Assembly: GCF_014201835.1 (NCBI RefSeq) | Contig: NZ_JACHFH010000003.1 | Coordinates: 44,730-108,729 of the forward strand | Length of the DNA: 64,000 nucleotides | Origin: Pectinatus brassicae | GTDB taxonomy: Bacteria > Bacillota > Negativicutes > Selenomonadales > Selenomonadaceae | Direction: 5' to 3' | Shown: in pieces, positions 27,531 through 36,951 of the stretch | How the letters are laid out: the number at the start of each line of letters is the position of its first letter | Position numbering within the stretch: the first letter of the stretch is position 1 | The notes under the pieces: model-generated | Told to the model about the DNA's origin: nothing | The model's database searches: none | The model's input: only the letters and a program-made list of their open reading frames with translations | Program-made: the position numbers and the translations under genes

Positions 27531-28535
27531 TTATTCGATGATGTCAGCATCCTTGGTTAAATCAGCAGGCAGGGTTATGCCTAGAAGTGCTGCATTCTTT
27601 TTATTTATAGTTATTTTCAAGTCTTTGGCTGATTCAATAGGCATATCAGCAGGTTTCTTTTTGCCATCAAGGATATCAGCAGCCATATGACCGGTTTGCA
27701 GTCCTAATTTATAGTAGTCAATGCCATAAGTAGCTAAGCCGCCTTTTTTTACCATATTGGGTTCGCCGCAGATTACGGGGCGTTTAGCAGCATTAGTTAT
27801 AGCTATAAGTGTAGGCATAGCCGAGGCGATGACATTATCTGTAGGTTCATAGAAGACATCTACTTTGTCGGCAAGGCTTTGGGTAGCCTGCTGAATGTCA
27901 TTTACAGTTGATACAGTGGCGGTTTTTACCGTTAAGCCTTTGCTTTTAGCATATGCTGTCATGGCTTTAACCTGAATTTCGGAGTTAATTTCACTGGAGG
28001 AATATACTGTACCAATTATTTTGGCATTAGGGAAAAGTTTTATAAGCAGATCAATCTGTTCTTTTATAGGGCTCATATCAGTAGTGCCTGTTACATTGCC
28101 ACCGGGTTTTTCATTAGAAGCTACTAACCGGGCACTTTTATAGTCGGTGATAGCAGTGCCGACTATTGGAATATCTTTGGTTGCATTAGCTATTGTCTGG
28201 GCGGCTGGTGTAGCGATTGCACAGATTAAGTCCTCTTTATTGGCAACAAAGCGCTGGGCAATATTTTGCAGATTAGATTGGTCGGCCTGAGCGTTTTGCT
28301 GGTCAACGGTAATATTTTTTCCTTCAATATAGCCGCGTTCTTTAAGACCTGCGATAAAGCCTTTATTGGCAGCATCCAGAGCATTATGTTCAACTAGCTG
28401 TACGACACCTATTTTGAGATTTTTTTTACTATTGCTGTTATCAGCGGATTGTGAACCGCATCCGGCAATAATTGATGCGGCAAGAATGCCTGTAAGACCT
28501 AGTGTTGCGAATTTTAGATTTTTAAATGTAAACAT
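27531..28535 (-). CDS. ABC substrate-binding lipoprotein (TrpX-like)
   Basis: Protein of 334 residues with a lipoprotein signal; the lipobox is ASIIAGC with Cys about residue 27. The mature part starts NLKIGVVQLVEHNALDAANKGF and continues with GYIEGKNITVDQQNAQAD, the ABC_sub_bind (PF04392) pattern. First gene of the importer operon, with SD AAAGGTG before ATG. No T-box or known amino-acid leader was seen in the 220-bp upstream region, so ligand identity stays open. Confidence 0.87.
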   Translation of the reverse strand: MFTFKNLKFATLGLTGILAASIIAGCGSQSADNSNSKKNLKIGVVQLVEHNALDAANKGFIAGLKERGYIEGKNITVDQQNAQADQSNLQNIAQRFVANKEDLICAIATPAAQTIANATKDIPIVGTAITDYKSARLVASNEKPGGNVTGTTDMSPIKEQIDLLIKLFPNAKIIGTVYSSSEINSEIQVKAMTAYAKSKGLTVKTATVSTVNDIQQATQSLADKVDVFYEPTDNVIASAMPTLIAITNAAKRPVICGEPNMVKKGGLATYGIDYYKLGLQTGHMAADILDGKKKPADMPIESAKDLKITINKKNAALLGITLPADLTKDADIIE

Positions 28536-28712
28536 ATGAGAGCAGCACCTTTCTGTATAGTAAAGTAATTTACATCGTTTAATTATACAATATTACAACT
28601 TAAAAATCTATATACACAAGACAATAGATGGAATTAAAAAGACAAATGGATATTACTTTTATCAATGCTGTCAATAATTGAAGAAAATTGCTATGAAAAA
28701 GAAAAAACTAAT

Positions 28713-28753
28713 AAAAAAATCACCCATATAAAATTATTATTTTATATGGGTGA
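28713..28753 (-). terminator. Rho-independent terminator
   Basis: TCACCCATATAAAA / TTTTATATGGGTGA stem followed by T7 on the minus strand, directly after the HlyD-like gene. The rest of the 28536-28756 gap shows no other clear element. Confidence 0.85.
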
Positions 28754-28756
28754 AGA

Positions 28757-29506
28757 TTATATTTCTTTAAATACCACAATATTGAAAAGTGTCAAATCAG
28801 GATGAACCTGCTGACCTACCTGGGCATTTTTTATATTGACGATGCCATTGGAAGATGCTCTTATAACGGTGTCATTTATCTGGGTGTATAAACTATTTAC
28901 CTGGTTCATTGCTTCATTTTTTTTACGCTCATAATAGGTAATGTCTTCAGGTCGATTGCCGATAGTACTATGCTTGTAATTTTGTTCCGCGGCCGTAAGT
29001 TTATTTTGGGCAGTAGTTAATTCCTGTTGTTTAGTATCCAGCTGAGCTTTGTCAATGAGATTTTTTTGATATAAAGCAGATGCACTGTCAAAATCAGCAC
29101 GAGCTTTTTCAGCCGCAGTTACCGATTCATCAACTTTAGTTACAAGCGTATTTTGTTCAGCCGGCGAATGCGGTGTTTGCGCTGCTTGTAAGTCAGCTTT
29201 AGCATCGAGCAGATTCTGCTGGGCTTTTTTTAACTGCGACTGTAAATTAGAATCATCAAGACGAGCCAATATCATGCCCTTTTTTATTTTAGTACCATCA
29301 TCTACGTTGATTTCTATAATACGTGAGTTTATTTTAGCTGTAATAGGAATAACGGTTATATTTTTAGGGTTGTTATGCAAAATTGTTGTATTATTGGTAA
29401 AGTTAAAATACAACCATATACAAGGGATCGGCAATAATAAAATGAGAAATAACAGTATAAGGAAGGCCATTCTTTTTTTAGTGGTATTAATAAGCTTATT
29501 AAACAT
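28757..29506 (-). CDS. HlyD/EmrA-type membrane fusion protein, short
   Basis: Periplasmic adaptor of 249 residues: N-terminal anchor (AFLILLFLILLLPIPCIWLY), lipoyl half-motif INVDDGTKIKKGMILARLDDS, a coiled-coil hairpin rich in Ala/Gln (about 85-190), and second lipoyl half NGIVNIKNAQVGQQVHPD. It ends there; most family members continue with a beta-barrel and reach 330 residues or more. No transporter gene is adjacent. It may be a truncated or minimal adaptor. Confidence 0.8.
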   Translation of the reverse strand: MFNKLINTTKKRMAFLILLFLILLLPIPCIWLYFNFTNNTTILHNNPKNITVIPITAKINSRIIEINVDDGTKIKKGMILARLDDSNLQSQLKKAQQNLLDAKADLQAAQTPHSPAEQNTLVTKVDESVTAAEKARADFDSASALYQKNLIDKAQLDTKQQELTTAQNKLTAAEQNYKHSTIGNRPEDITYYERKKNEAMNQVNSLYTQINDTVIRASSNGIVNIKNAQVGQQVHPDLTLFNIVVFKEI

Positions 29507-29639
29507 GCCAAAATCTCCAATCTTAATATATAAGAAAAGGAATAAAATTATTCCTAGAAATAATAAAATATAATATGTACTGTAATACTTTATCTTAATA
29601 TTGGGATTTTGGCAAGTTAACGAATTATTAGAAATTAAA

Positions 29640-30473
29640 TTAATATAGTTTATCTAGTACGGAATCTTTGATACCAAAGGTATGCTCGGGTTTAGGAAAT
29701 TCACTATTTTTTACATCACTGATATAAGTTGTTACAGCAGTATTAATATCTATATTTAAATTGGCATATTTTTTGACAAATTTAGGGGTGAAATCGCTGT
29801 ACATACCTAAAATATCATTTATAACTAGTATTTGACCGTCACAATAGCGTCCACCGCCGATACCAATAGTGGGAATATGGAGCTTTTCCGTAATTAATTT
29901 AGCCAGAGCTTCAGGAACAGCTTCAAGGACGATGCTAAAAGCACCAGCGGCCTCCAAGGCTAAAGCATCATTGATTAGATTTTGAGCGGTAATTTCTTCT
30001 TTACCCTGAACCTTAAAGCCACCGAAAATATTTACTGACTGCGGTGTAAGACCAATATGTCCCATGACAGGAATTTGGGCATTAACAATGGCTTTTACAG
30101 TAGCAGCCATATTTTGTCCGCCTTCTAGCTTAACGGCTTCAGCATGACCTTGCTGAATAAGTTGCCCGGCGTTGCGTACAGCTTCTTCAATGCTGACATG
30201 ATAGGACAAGAATGGCAAATCGGTTACGAGCAGGGCATGTTTTAGACCACGAGCAACACACTGGGAATGGTAGATCATATCTTCCATCGTTACCTGCAGT
30301 GTAGAATCATGTCCCTGCATAACCATGCCGACAGAATCGCCGACTAAAACAGCATCAATGCCGCTGTTATCAACTAATTGAGCCATAGAATAATCATAGG
30401 CGGTAAGCATGGTGATTTTTTCTTTATTTTCTTTGGCTTTGAAAAATGATTGAGTTGTAAATTTATTATTCAT
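29640..30473 (-). CDS. panB: ketopantoate hydroxymethyltransferase
   Basis: PanB of 277 residues, which makes ketopantoate from 2-oxoisovalerate and methylene-THF in pantothenate synthesis. Diagnostic segments are [48 protein letters not shown] and [12 protein letters not shown]. It overlaps the panG-like gene by 8 bp, so the two are coupled. No panC or panD is in the window. Confidence 0.95.
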   Translation of the reverse strand: MNNKFTTQSFFKAKENKEKITMLTAYDYSMAQLVDNSGIDAVLVGDSVGMVMQGHDSTLQVTMEDMIYHSQCVARGLKHALLVTDLPFLSYHVSIEEAVRNAGQLIQQGHAEAVKLEGGQNMAATVKAIVNAQIPVMGHIGLTPQSVNIFGGFKVQGKEEITAQNLINDALALEAAGAFSIVLEAVPEALAKLITEKLHIPTIGIGGGRYCDGQILVINDILGMYSDFTPKFVKKYANLNIDINTAVTTYISDVKNSEFPKPEHTFGIKDSVLDKLY

Positions 30474-31368
30474 GATTGTTATATCCTTTTAATAATTTAT
30501 AAAAAACTGTTGCTTGGTGTTCATCTAATCGTTTGTTTTTTATCATATCAACAGTGGCTAAACTTAAACTGCGGAATAAAAATTCCTTTTCGGGGAGATT
30601 TTTTTTTATTGCCTGCAATTGAAGGTTAACAGTATTGACGTCACTTCGGACAATCGGACCAGTAAGAGCACTTGTGGGACCTTTGTCTAAGATATTATCA
30701 ATAGTGCCGCGTAATAATGGTTCAATAGCAGATAATAAATCACTTTTATTAAGACCGGCCTGTTCCAGACAGTCCATCCCAAAACTGATTACGGTGATTA
30801 GATAATTGGCTAGAATAGAAGCACCGGTATGATATAAAGGCTTTTGCGCAGAGGTAATTTCGCAGTACTTTCCACCTGTTTGCTGTAAAATATTTTTAGC
30901 TGTGTTTATAGCAGCAGGCATTCCTTCAATAGTAAAAAAAGTTTTTTCTAAAAGAAGAGCACTTGTATTGATGTCGGCAAAGCTTTGTAAGGGATGAATA
31001 CTGCCGATGGCATTACCAGCTTTTTTAATTTCCGATAAAATATCAGAACTATGGGCACCGCTGGTATGAAAAAAGATGGTAGCAGTAGATTTCATCTGGG
31101 CAATTTTTGCAGCAATAACTGGTAGTGCCATATCAGTAGTAGTTATAAATATTACATCGCAAGTAGTGAGCAGCGCTGTTAAATCAGTATATTGCTTAGA
31201 CGTGGTTGTTAAGGCGGCTTTTTTAGCAGAAAGTGCGGTTTTACTATAATACCCCTTGATATTAAGCTGATGTTTTTGGAAATAAAGTCCAAGGGCAGTG
31301 CCGACCTTGCCGGCACCAATGAAGCCAATGTTTATAAATACCACCATCCTTTTATTATTGGCGGACAC
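30466..31368 (-). CDS. panG: ketopantoate reductase, PanG-like (Rossmann/DUF2520)
   Basis: About 300 residues. The N-terminal Rossmann loop is [19 protein letters not shown], the middle has [11 protein letters not shown] and [12 protein letters not shown], and a helical DUF2520 domain ends the protein. This family includes PanG, an alternative NADPH-dependent ketopantoate reductase, and here it is overlapped with panB, which strongly supports the role. The GTG at 31368 and the ATG/GTG pair at 31347-31342 are both possible starts. A structured leader with its own promoter and a terminator precedes it. Confidence 0.78.
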   Translation of the reverse strand: MSANNKRMVVFINIGFIGAGKVGTALGLYFQKHQLNIKGYYSKTALSAKKAALTTTSKQYTDLTALLTTCDVIFITTTDMALPVIAAKIAQMKSTATIFFHTSGAHSSDILSEIKKAGNAIGSIHPLQSFADINTSALLLEKTFFTIEGMPAAINTAKNILQQTGGKYCEITSAQKPLYHTGASILANYLITVISFGMDCLEQAGLNKSDLLSAIEPLLRGTIDNILDKGPTSALTGPIVRSDVNTVNLQLQAIKKNLPEKEFLFRSLSLATVDMIKNKRLDEHQATVFYKLLKGYNNHE

Positions 31369-31418
31369 AAAAAAATGCCTTTTCTGTCCGCTGATATAGC
31401 TTTAAAAGCGTATAAATG

Positions 31419-31583
31419 CAGACAAAAAAGACATTATTATTAATAATGTTATGTATGGCAGTCTTTGTCGCAAACGATCAAAGCTATATAGTATAAATTT
31501 ATATGATAGGGCTAAGTGCAGTTCCCTAAGGGATACTGCCAAATGTACAGCTCGATTATCGATGCTGTCATAATAGCTCTACA
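31419..31583 (-). ncRNA. candidate leader RNA (possible pan motif) ahead of panG-panB
   Basis: On the minus strand, a promoter-like pair TTGCAT (31618-31613) and TATACT (31595-31590), 17 bp apart, predicts transcription from about 31583. The transcript can form a stem of CAGC/GCTG type near 31547-31567 and a second one, GCAGT-A-TCCC / GGGA-ACTGC, with a bulged A at about 31517-31540. Outer segments AGCTAT and ATAGCT (31574 and 31485 regions) can also pair. It ends in a terminator at 31422-31450. A terminator just before panG implies attenuation. The conserved pan motif of panB leaders also has bulged adenosines, but I cannot confirm identity without a covariance model. Confidence 0.45.
31422..31450 (-). 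terminator. terminator between leader RNA and panG
   Basis: ACATTATT and its complement form an AT-rich stem followed on the minus strand by CTTTTTTG. Weak in GC but well placed, about 55 bp before the panG-like start. Confidence 0.6.
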
Positions 31584-31641
31584 TGATGAAGTATAGGACA
31601 TATTGCAAATAAATGCAACAGTACCATAAGTACAAATAGAA

Positions 31642-32517
31642 TTATTTATATGAATCAAGAATATTTTGCATATCAGCTGGCAAGGGGATTTTGATATCAA
31701 TTTTTTTATGACTGATAGGATGCTCAAAAATTACATGATAAGCATGCAAGGCTTGCCGCTCAATCAGAGTGCAATCACCACCGTATAAATCATCGCCCAA
31801 CAATGGATGTCCACAGTGGCTCATATGGACTCTTATCTGGTGGGTTCGGCCGCTGTAGAGTTTAAGGCGTACCAAAGAATAATCATTTTTGCTCAATAAT
31901 ACCTTATAGCGGGTAAGGGCTGATTGTCCATTTTTACTGACAATACGTTCAATAATGCTATCTGGTTTGCGTCCGATAGGCTGGCACAGCATTGCCTCAG
32001 CTGGCTTTGGCTTTCCTTGGACAAGGGCTTGATAAAAACGGCATATTTTGTCATGGCTTGTTGTCAGGGCATATTGTATTTGCGGCTGCTTGGCAACAAT
32101 GATAAGACCGGTAGTATTACGGTCAAGCCGATATACGGGATGGCAGCCGATATTTACTTGCTGTGACTGTTGATAGTAGTTTACTACGATATTTACCAAA
32201 GTATCGCTGTGGTCTTTGGTAGTAGGGTGGATAAGCATATTGGCTGGTTTATTTATAACGAGTAGCCAGTCATCTTCATATACAATAGAAAGTGGTTTGT
32301 CACAAGGTATAATCTGTGAAGATACGGCTAATTCATAGCTGATAGTATCACCGCTGTTTACTACGGCACTGGCAGCATGAACTTCCTGATTATTTATATA
32401 TAAATGTCCCTGCCATTTTATTTTTTTCCATAAATTAGTGGAAACTTTAGCATGAGATGCCAGAAAATAGCGGGCTTTTTGCTGGGGATAATCAGCGGGA
32501 ACAGTAAAATTTATCAT
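31642..32517 (-). CDS. RluA-family pseudouridine synthase
   Basis: RNA pseudouridine synthase of 291 residues with an N-terminal S4-like RNA-binding part (LYINNQEVHAASAVVNSGD) and the catalytic core. The conserved segments are IVYEDDWLLVINKPANMLIHP, YRLDRNTTGLIIVAK with the catalytic Asp, and GRTHQIRVHMSHCGHPLLGD. I place the start at ATG 32517, which overlaps the atpZ stop (ATGA). Target uridines (23S rRNA or tRNA) are not predictable from the sequence. Confidence 0.88.
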   Translation of the reverse strand: MINFTVPADYPQQKARYFLASHAKVSTNLWKKIKWQGHLYINNQEVHAASAVVNSGDTISYELAVSSQIIPCDKPLSIVYEDDWLLVINKPANMLIHPTTKDHSDTLVNIVVNYYQQSQQVNIGCHPVYRLDRNTTGLIIVAKQPQIQYALTTSHDKICRFYQALVQGKPKPAEAMLCQPIGRKPDSIIERIVSKNGQSALTRYKVLLSKNDYSLVRLKLYSGRTHQIRVHMSHCGHPLLGDDLYGGDCTLIERQALHAYHVIFEHPISHKKIDIKIPLPADMQNILDSYK

Positions 32518-32744
32518 AGAATGTCTTTCTTTATTATTAGGTAAATACTGATAAGGGCCAAAATAAAGCCACAAGCTGTGCCTAGACAGGTGAAGATAGG
32601 CTTGACATTAAAAATGATATCGGCTTTATAGCCAATAAAACCACCAATGCAGGTGATTAAGGCAAAAGTGATGCCCAGACCGCTGACCCGCCCAAAAATT
32701 TGTAAACTGCTTTTATTTTTGTCAGAAGAAATTTTTTTATTCAT
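32514..32744 (-). CDS. AtpZ/AtpI-like F0F1-ATPase-associated protein
   Basis: Membrane protein of 76 residues with two helices (about 20-40 and 48-68), matching the small AtpZ family usually found next to ATP synthase genes. AtpZ-type proteins are thought to help assemble the c-ring or move Mg2+/Ca2+. Here it sits ahead of an RluA-type gene with an ATGA overlap. The F0F1 operon is not in the window. Confidence 0.7.
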   Translation of the reverse strand: MNKKISSDKNKSSLQIFGRVSGLGITFALITCIGGFIGYKADIIFNVKPIFTCLGTACGFILALISIYLIIKKDIL

Positions 32745-32886
32745 AATAACACCCTTTACAATTTTAGCATAGATAATAAATTTATGATATAATCAAATCT
32801 AGTATGCAGTATAAACCTATAAAAAGTAGTTTTTATAAAGTGTGATATAAGTATTGTTAATATATTTTATAGAAAGAGGTAATTTT

Positions 32887-33354
32887 ATGCGTAAAAAAAT
32901 AGTTATTTTGCTATGTATGTTGTTAGTAGCTTTTTCAGCAGTAGCCATGGCTGCCGCAAAAGATGAATCAGCAGATACTGACTGGGTAGCTATTGACTTA
33001 GGTCATGATAATAATGATACATATTATTTTAATAAGGCAACGATGCATTATGATAAAGACAAAGACGGTAATATAAATAAACAGATTGTGGTCTATGAAG
33101 AAAAAATGGTAAACAGAAATACTAATGTTCTGACGGATGGTTTTTACAGCATTACTCAATGCAAGATAAATTTAACAGAACCAGCATTATTATTGGGCGA
33201 AGAAACTTTTTATAAAAAAAGCGGTGAAGAGCGCTGGGTACAAAAACCGTTATATTTAGTATGGTATCCGATAAAACCAAATACAGTTGGTGAAAGCAGA
33301 TATAATGCTGTAGCTGTTTATGTACAGCAGCATCCGACATTATCGGAAGAATAA
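32887..33354 (+). CDS. exported hypothetical protein (155 aa)
   Basis: Signal peptide KKIVILLCMLLVAFSAVAMA, cleaved near AMAA-KDE, then about 130 residues of beta-type sequence (DWVAIDLGHDNNDTYYFNKA, then KQIVVYEEKMV). The pattern resembles the surface-adhesin-E-like proteins common in Negativicutes. Start ATG 32887 follows AAAGAGG. Monocistronic. Family match is tentative. Confidence 0.65.
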   Translation: MRKKIVILLCMLLVAFSAVAMAAAKDESADTDWVAIDLGHDNNDTYYFNKATMHYDKDKDGNINKQIVVYEEKMVNRNTNVLTDGFYSITQCKINLTEPALLLGEETFYKKSGEERWVQKPLYLVWYPIKPNTVGESRYNAVAVYVQQHPTLSEE

Positions 33355-33516
33355 ATAAAAAAGGCAAAATATCACTTGATTATCATTTTCATATATGTTA
33401 GGATAGGACAAGAATATTAGTTTTCCTAATGTTTTACTAAAAAATATATATGAATGATTAAGAAAGATATTTAAGTAGATTTTGCTAAGCTTAATAAATA
33501 AGTATTGCTTGAATGT

Positions 33517-33553
33517 AAAGACAGCTATATCTTTTAGGATAGCTGTCTTTTTA
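33517..33553. terminator. Rho-independent terminator
   Basis: AAAGACAGCTAT / ATAGCTGTCTTT stem with T-run. The remaining 33355-33780 gap is AT-rich and shows no gene; it holds this terminator and the ribosome site of the next MCP. Confidence 0.8.
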
Positions 33554-33780
33554 GTATGTGAATTTAATGTAGCAGGTCTTTTTAGGGAACTGGTTTCATA
33601 CAACAGCAATTGATTAGTCCGCTTGCTCCGATCATTGTATTTGCCATTATTAATAAGTAAAAAATGTTATTCAAAACGGCGATATCATTGCTATGTAAAT
33701 AATACTTTCAAATGATTATTATTTATGGAAATGAAACTTGTAATAAATTAATGAATTTTAATTAGGGAGATGAATTTTTT

Positions 33781-34017
33781 TTGAATTGGTTCAACAATTT
33801 GCGGACAGGTGTAAAAATAAGTTTATTAGGAGCAGGCGCCATTATAGCCTTAGGCATTATTGCCGTTATCGGTTATATGGGATTAGAGCAGTCTTCTGAC
33901 AGCACGGAAAAAATGTACAGCCAGAATTTATTGGCAGTGCAATTTATCAATAATACGCGTTCACAGAGCCATCAGATTGAAGCCGATATCTATGGACTAA
34001 TGAATACAGAGGATCCT
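33781..34017 (+). pseudogene. MCP gene, 5' fragment (split by insertion)
   Basis: The first 79 codons of an MCP: TTG start (LNWFNNLRTGVKI) behind GGGAG, TM1 (SLLGAGAIIALGIIAVIGYMG) and the start of the ligand domain, ending NTRSQSHQIEADIYGLMNTEDP. Foreign sequence then runs to a stop within six codons. The continuation, [17 protein letters not shown], is found at about 47562, in a compatible frame. Joined, they make a normal MCP of about 578 residues. Confidence 0.85.
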
Positions 34018-34104
34018 GACGCAGAACAAAAATGATACAATCAGAACGATTGTACCATTCAACGATTTATGAACCTGGTGCAAAGTAAATTCGACCGTGT
34101 GCAT
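34018..34104 (+). repeat. cassette left end, copy 1
   Basis: About 85 bp nearly identical to 46007-46095. It contains an interrupted palindrome, AATGATACAATC ... GATTGTACCATT (one mismatch here), and a conserved tail ending TTCGACCGTGTGCAT at 34104. Confidence 0.85.
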
Positions 34105-34136
34105 TTAGTTTTAACATGCCATTTAAACCCAACTGT

Positions 34137-35482
34137 GAGAGTGCGTACATTTTTGTGTAAAGTCCAAATATTAGGATGAAATTAATTTAAGTTTTACAAA
34201 GAAATTTTGACGCGATCACCAAAATAAATCATGAGGTTATCCAGTATCATTCCCCAGTTTCGAATGGGCATTGTCCATTTATCAATGATGTTCATGGTTG
34301 TTAAATACAGCAATTTCATCAAAGCATTATCCGAAACAAAGGCACTTTTTGTCTTGGTCACTTTTCGCAATTGACGGTTGAAATTTTCAATCGCATTGGT
34401 TGTATAAATTAATTTACGTATTTCTGGTGAATATTTGAACATGGTAGAGAGTTCATTCCAATTAGCTCTCCAAGATTTTACGCCTAACGGATATTTTGAG
34501 TTCCATTTAGCTTCAAATTCATCTAAAGCAAATAGAGCAGCCTCTTCGGTTGGGGCTTTATAAATTGGTTTTAAATCAGCGGTGAACTGCTTAACATCTT
34601 TATACGATACATAACGTGTCGAAGCTCGAATCTGATGAATTACGCAACGCTGTACTTCTGTTTGAGGGAACGCAACATTGATGGCTTGTACAAATCCAGA
34701 TAAACCGTCTACGGATACAATAAGAATATCTTGAACTCCACGATTTTTCAACCCATTCAGTATAGAAAGCCAATATTTAGAGGATTCACTAGCTCCCAAC
34801 CAAATGCCCAAAACATCTTTTTGTCCTTCTAAATCCGTACCAATGGCGATATATGCAGCTTTTTTTGTGACAATGCCGTTTTCACGGACATTGTAATGAA
34901 TGGCATCTAAAATAACCATTGCATAAACCGTTTGCAATGGGCGCTCTTGCCATTCATTAATAAGGGGCAACAATTTATCTGTTATTCTTGAAACACGACT
35001 GTCATCTACATCAATGCCATACATTTCTTGCATTGTTTTTTGGATATCACGAGTGGATACGCCTTGTGAGTAAAGAAAAATCACTTTATCTTCAATGGTT
35101 GAAATATCTGTTTGATGTTTTTTTACTAATTGTGGTTCAAAATCTCCGTCGCGATCACGCGGTATTTTAAGTTCCATTTCTCCGTTGGAACTTTGAACAA
35201 TTTTAGTCGAATAGCCATTGCGACTATTTTTGGTGTTTTTATTTTTGTAGTCATATTTGGAGTAACCAAGTTCTTCATCCAATTCAGCATCAAGAGCTGT
35301 CTGGATGGTTTCAGCCGTAAGCATTTTAACAAAATTATGGACATCATTCATGTCTTTAATACCATACTCTTTTATAAGATCTTTGAGTTTGTTATTTTCT
35401 TTATTTGCCATAATAAAATACCTCCAATATTAGTTTTATTTTACCTAACATTGGAGGTTTACACAATTATTTCAGCACTACC
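34137..35482 (-). mobile_element. IS256-family insertion sequence, copy A
   Basis: Terminal inverted repeats are recognisable: GAGAGTGCGTACATTTTTGT at 34137 and, inverted, GGTAGTGCTGAAATAATTGT ending at 35482. Both continue GTAAA. It encodes one mutator-type transposase on the minus strand. No direct target repeat was seen. Confidence 0.75.
34194..35411 (-). CDS. IS256-family (mutator) transposase
   Basis: Transposase of 405 residues. The DDE residues are in VILDAIHYNVRE, IVSVDGLSGFVQA and TTNAIENFNRQLRK. The N-terminal half includes the usual ELGYSKYDYKNK and IPRDRDGDFEPQLVKKHQTD segments. Length is normal and the frame is intact, so it may be active. SD GGAGG precedes ATG. About 50-60% similar by eye to the second copy, so a distinct IS. 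Confidence 0.92.
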   Translation of the reverse strand: MANKENNKLKDLIKEYGIKDMNDVHNFVKMLTAETIQTALDAELDEELGYSKYDYKNKNTKNSRNGYSTKIVQSSNGEMELKIPRDRDGDFEPQLVKKHQTDISTIEDKVIFLYSQGVSTRDIQKTMQEMYGIDVDDSRVSRITDKLLPLINEWQERPLQTVYAMVILDAIHYNVRENGIVTKKAAYIAIGTDLEGQKDVLGIWLGASESSKYWLSILNGLKNRGVQDILIVSVDGLSGFVQAINVAFPQTEVQRCVIHQIRASTRYVSYKDVKQFTADLKPIYKAPTEEAALFALDEFEAKWNSKYPLGVKSWRANWNELSTMFKYSPEIRKLIYTTNAIENFNRQLRKVTKTKSAFVSDNALMKLLYLTTMNIIDKWTMPIRNWGMILDNLMIYFGDRVKISL

Positions 35483-35488
35483 AAAAGA

Positions 35489-36951
35489 GAGACTGTAACA
35501 AATTATGTGTAAATAGAATAGATGAGCTATTCCTCCTGGATTAATGTTAGAATAAATATTAATTTAGGAGGTTTTATTATGGCCAGACAAAGAAAACTTT
35601 CCCCAGAACGTAAGGATTTTCTCCAGAAACTGCTGAGTGCATATCAGCCGGAAGGTGCGCAGGATGTTCAGAACATGCTCAAAGATCTCTTCGGGGATAC
35701 GTTGCAAACCTTGCTGGAAGCTGAGATGGATGAGCATCTGGGTTACTCCAAGTACGATTATAAAAACAAGGATACGGATGACAGCCGGAACGGTTATAGC
35801 AAAAAAACCGTGACGTCTACAATGGGTAATATTCCTCTCGACATTCCTCGTGACCGGAAAGGTGAGTTCCAGCCGCAGGCTGTGAAGAAGAATCAGACGG
35901 ACGTTTCTAATATCGAGGACCAAGTACTGTCCATGTATGCCAAAGGGATGACCACCAGGGATATCACTGCACACCTAAAAGAAATCTATGGCGTAGATGC
36001 TTCTGCTGAAATGATTTCCCGCATGACAGACCGTATTCTCCCGATTGCTAAAGAATGGCAGAACAGACCGCTGGCCAAGAAATACGCTATTGTCTTCATG
36101 GATGCTGTCCATTTTCATGTTAGACAGGATGCTCAGATTGTAAAGAAAGCCGTCTATGTTGCCATTGGAACTCGTCTGGATGGTTACCGTGAGGTCCTTG
36201 GACTTTGGATTGGCGGCAATGAAAGTGCAAAATACTGGGTCGGCGTCCTGAACGAAATCAGGAACCGAGGAACGGAAGATATCTTTATTGCCTCTGTTGA
36301 CGGTTTGACCGGATTTGTCGATGCCATTGGCGCAGTTTATCCTGCGGCAGAAGTACAACGCTGCATAGTCCACCAGATTCGGTATACGACTAAATTCGTC
36401 TATTATAAGGACATGAAAGCATTTATCCAAGATCTGAAGGGAATTTACCAGGCACCTACCCTTGAACAAGCGGAAGTGGCTCTGGACGCCTTGGAAGAAA
36501 AATGGAGCGATAAATATCCCTCTTCCGTTCAGTCCTGGCGGAATAACTGGCCGCAGCTATCCACTTATTTCAAATACCCCTTGGAAATGAGGAAGATGAT
36601 TTATACGACGAACCAGATTGAAAATTTCAATCGCCAGCTGCGGAAAGTTTCTAAAAGCCGGACGATTTTTCCTACGGATGATTCGCTGTTTAAGCTGCTC
36701 TATCTGGCGACCATAGATATTACCAAGAAGTGGAGTGGCCGCAACCATGATTGGAATAAAATTGTTTCCCAGCTTTTCATTTATTTTGCTGACCGTATTG
36801 AACCGGCTGATTTGGAATGATGGCAAAAAAATAGCCTGCTTGCTGATTGACAAGCGAGGCAACAAGTGCCATTATGTTGGCATATATTTTTCGTGATTTT
36901 TGAATTTCCAGCATTAATCCATGGAGTTTACACAGAATGGATTACACTCTC
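35489..36951 (+). mobile_element. IS256-family insertion sequence, copy B
   Basis: Left inverted repeat GAGACTGTAACAAATTATGT at 35489; right end, inverted, GAGAGTGTAATCCATTCTGT ending at 36951. It lies 6 bp from copy A in the opposite orientation and interrupts the 3' end of the ISL3 transposase gene. Confidence 0.8.
35579..36820 (+). CDS. IS256-family (mutator) transposase
   Basis: Transposase of 413 residues from ATG 35579 (MARQRKLSPERKDF), eight bases after TAGGAGG. DDE motif in VFMDAVHFHVRQ, IASVDGLTGFVDA and TTNQIENFNRQLRK. Its higher GC than the host genes points to a separate origin. Intact. Confidence 0.93.
   Translation: MARQRKLSPERKDFLQKLLSAYQPEGAQDVQNMLKDLFGDTLQTLLEAEMDEHLGYSKYDYKNKDTDDSRNGYSKKTVTSTMGNIPLDIPRDRKGEFQPQAVKKNQTDVSNIEDQVLSMYAKGMTTRDITAHLKEIYGVDASAEMISRMTDRILPIAKEWQNRPLAKKYAIVFMDAVHFHVRQDAQIVKKAVYVAIGTRLDGYREVLGLWIGGNESAKYWVGVLNEIRNRGTEDIFIASVDGLTGFVDAIGAVYPAAEVQRCIVHQIRYTTKFVYYKDMKAFIQDLKGIYQAPTLEQAEVALDALEEKWSDKYPSSVQSWRNNWPQLSTYFKYPLEMRKMIYTTNQIENFNRQLRKVSKSRTIFPTDDSLFKLLYLATIDITKKWSGRNHDWNKIVSQLFIYFADRIEPADLE

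Noticed and set aside
31369..31640. T-box, 6S RNA or SAM riboswitch in the panG leader
   Set aside because: No T-box GGTACC-type core, no SAM-type core, and the pairing does not close at the transcript ends as in 6S RNA.
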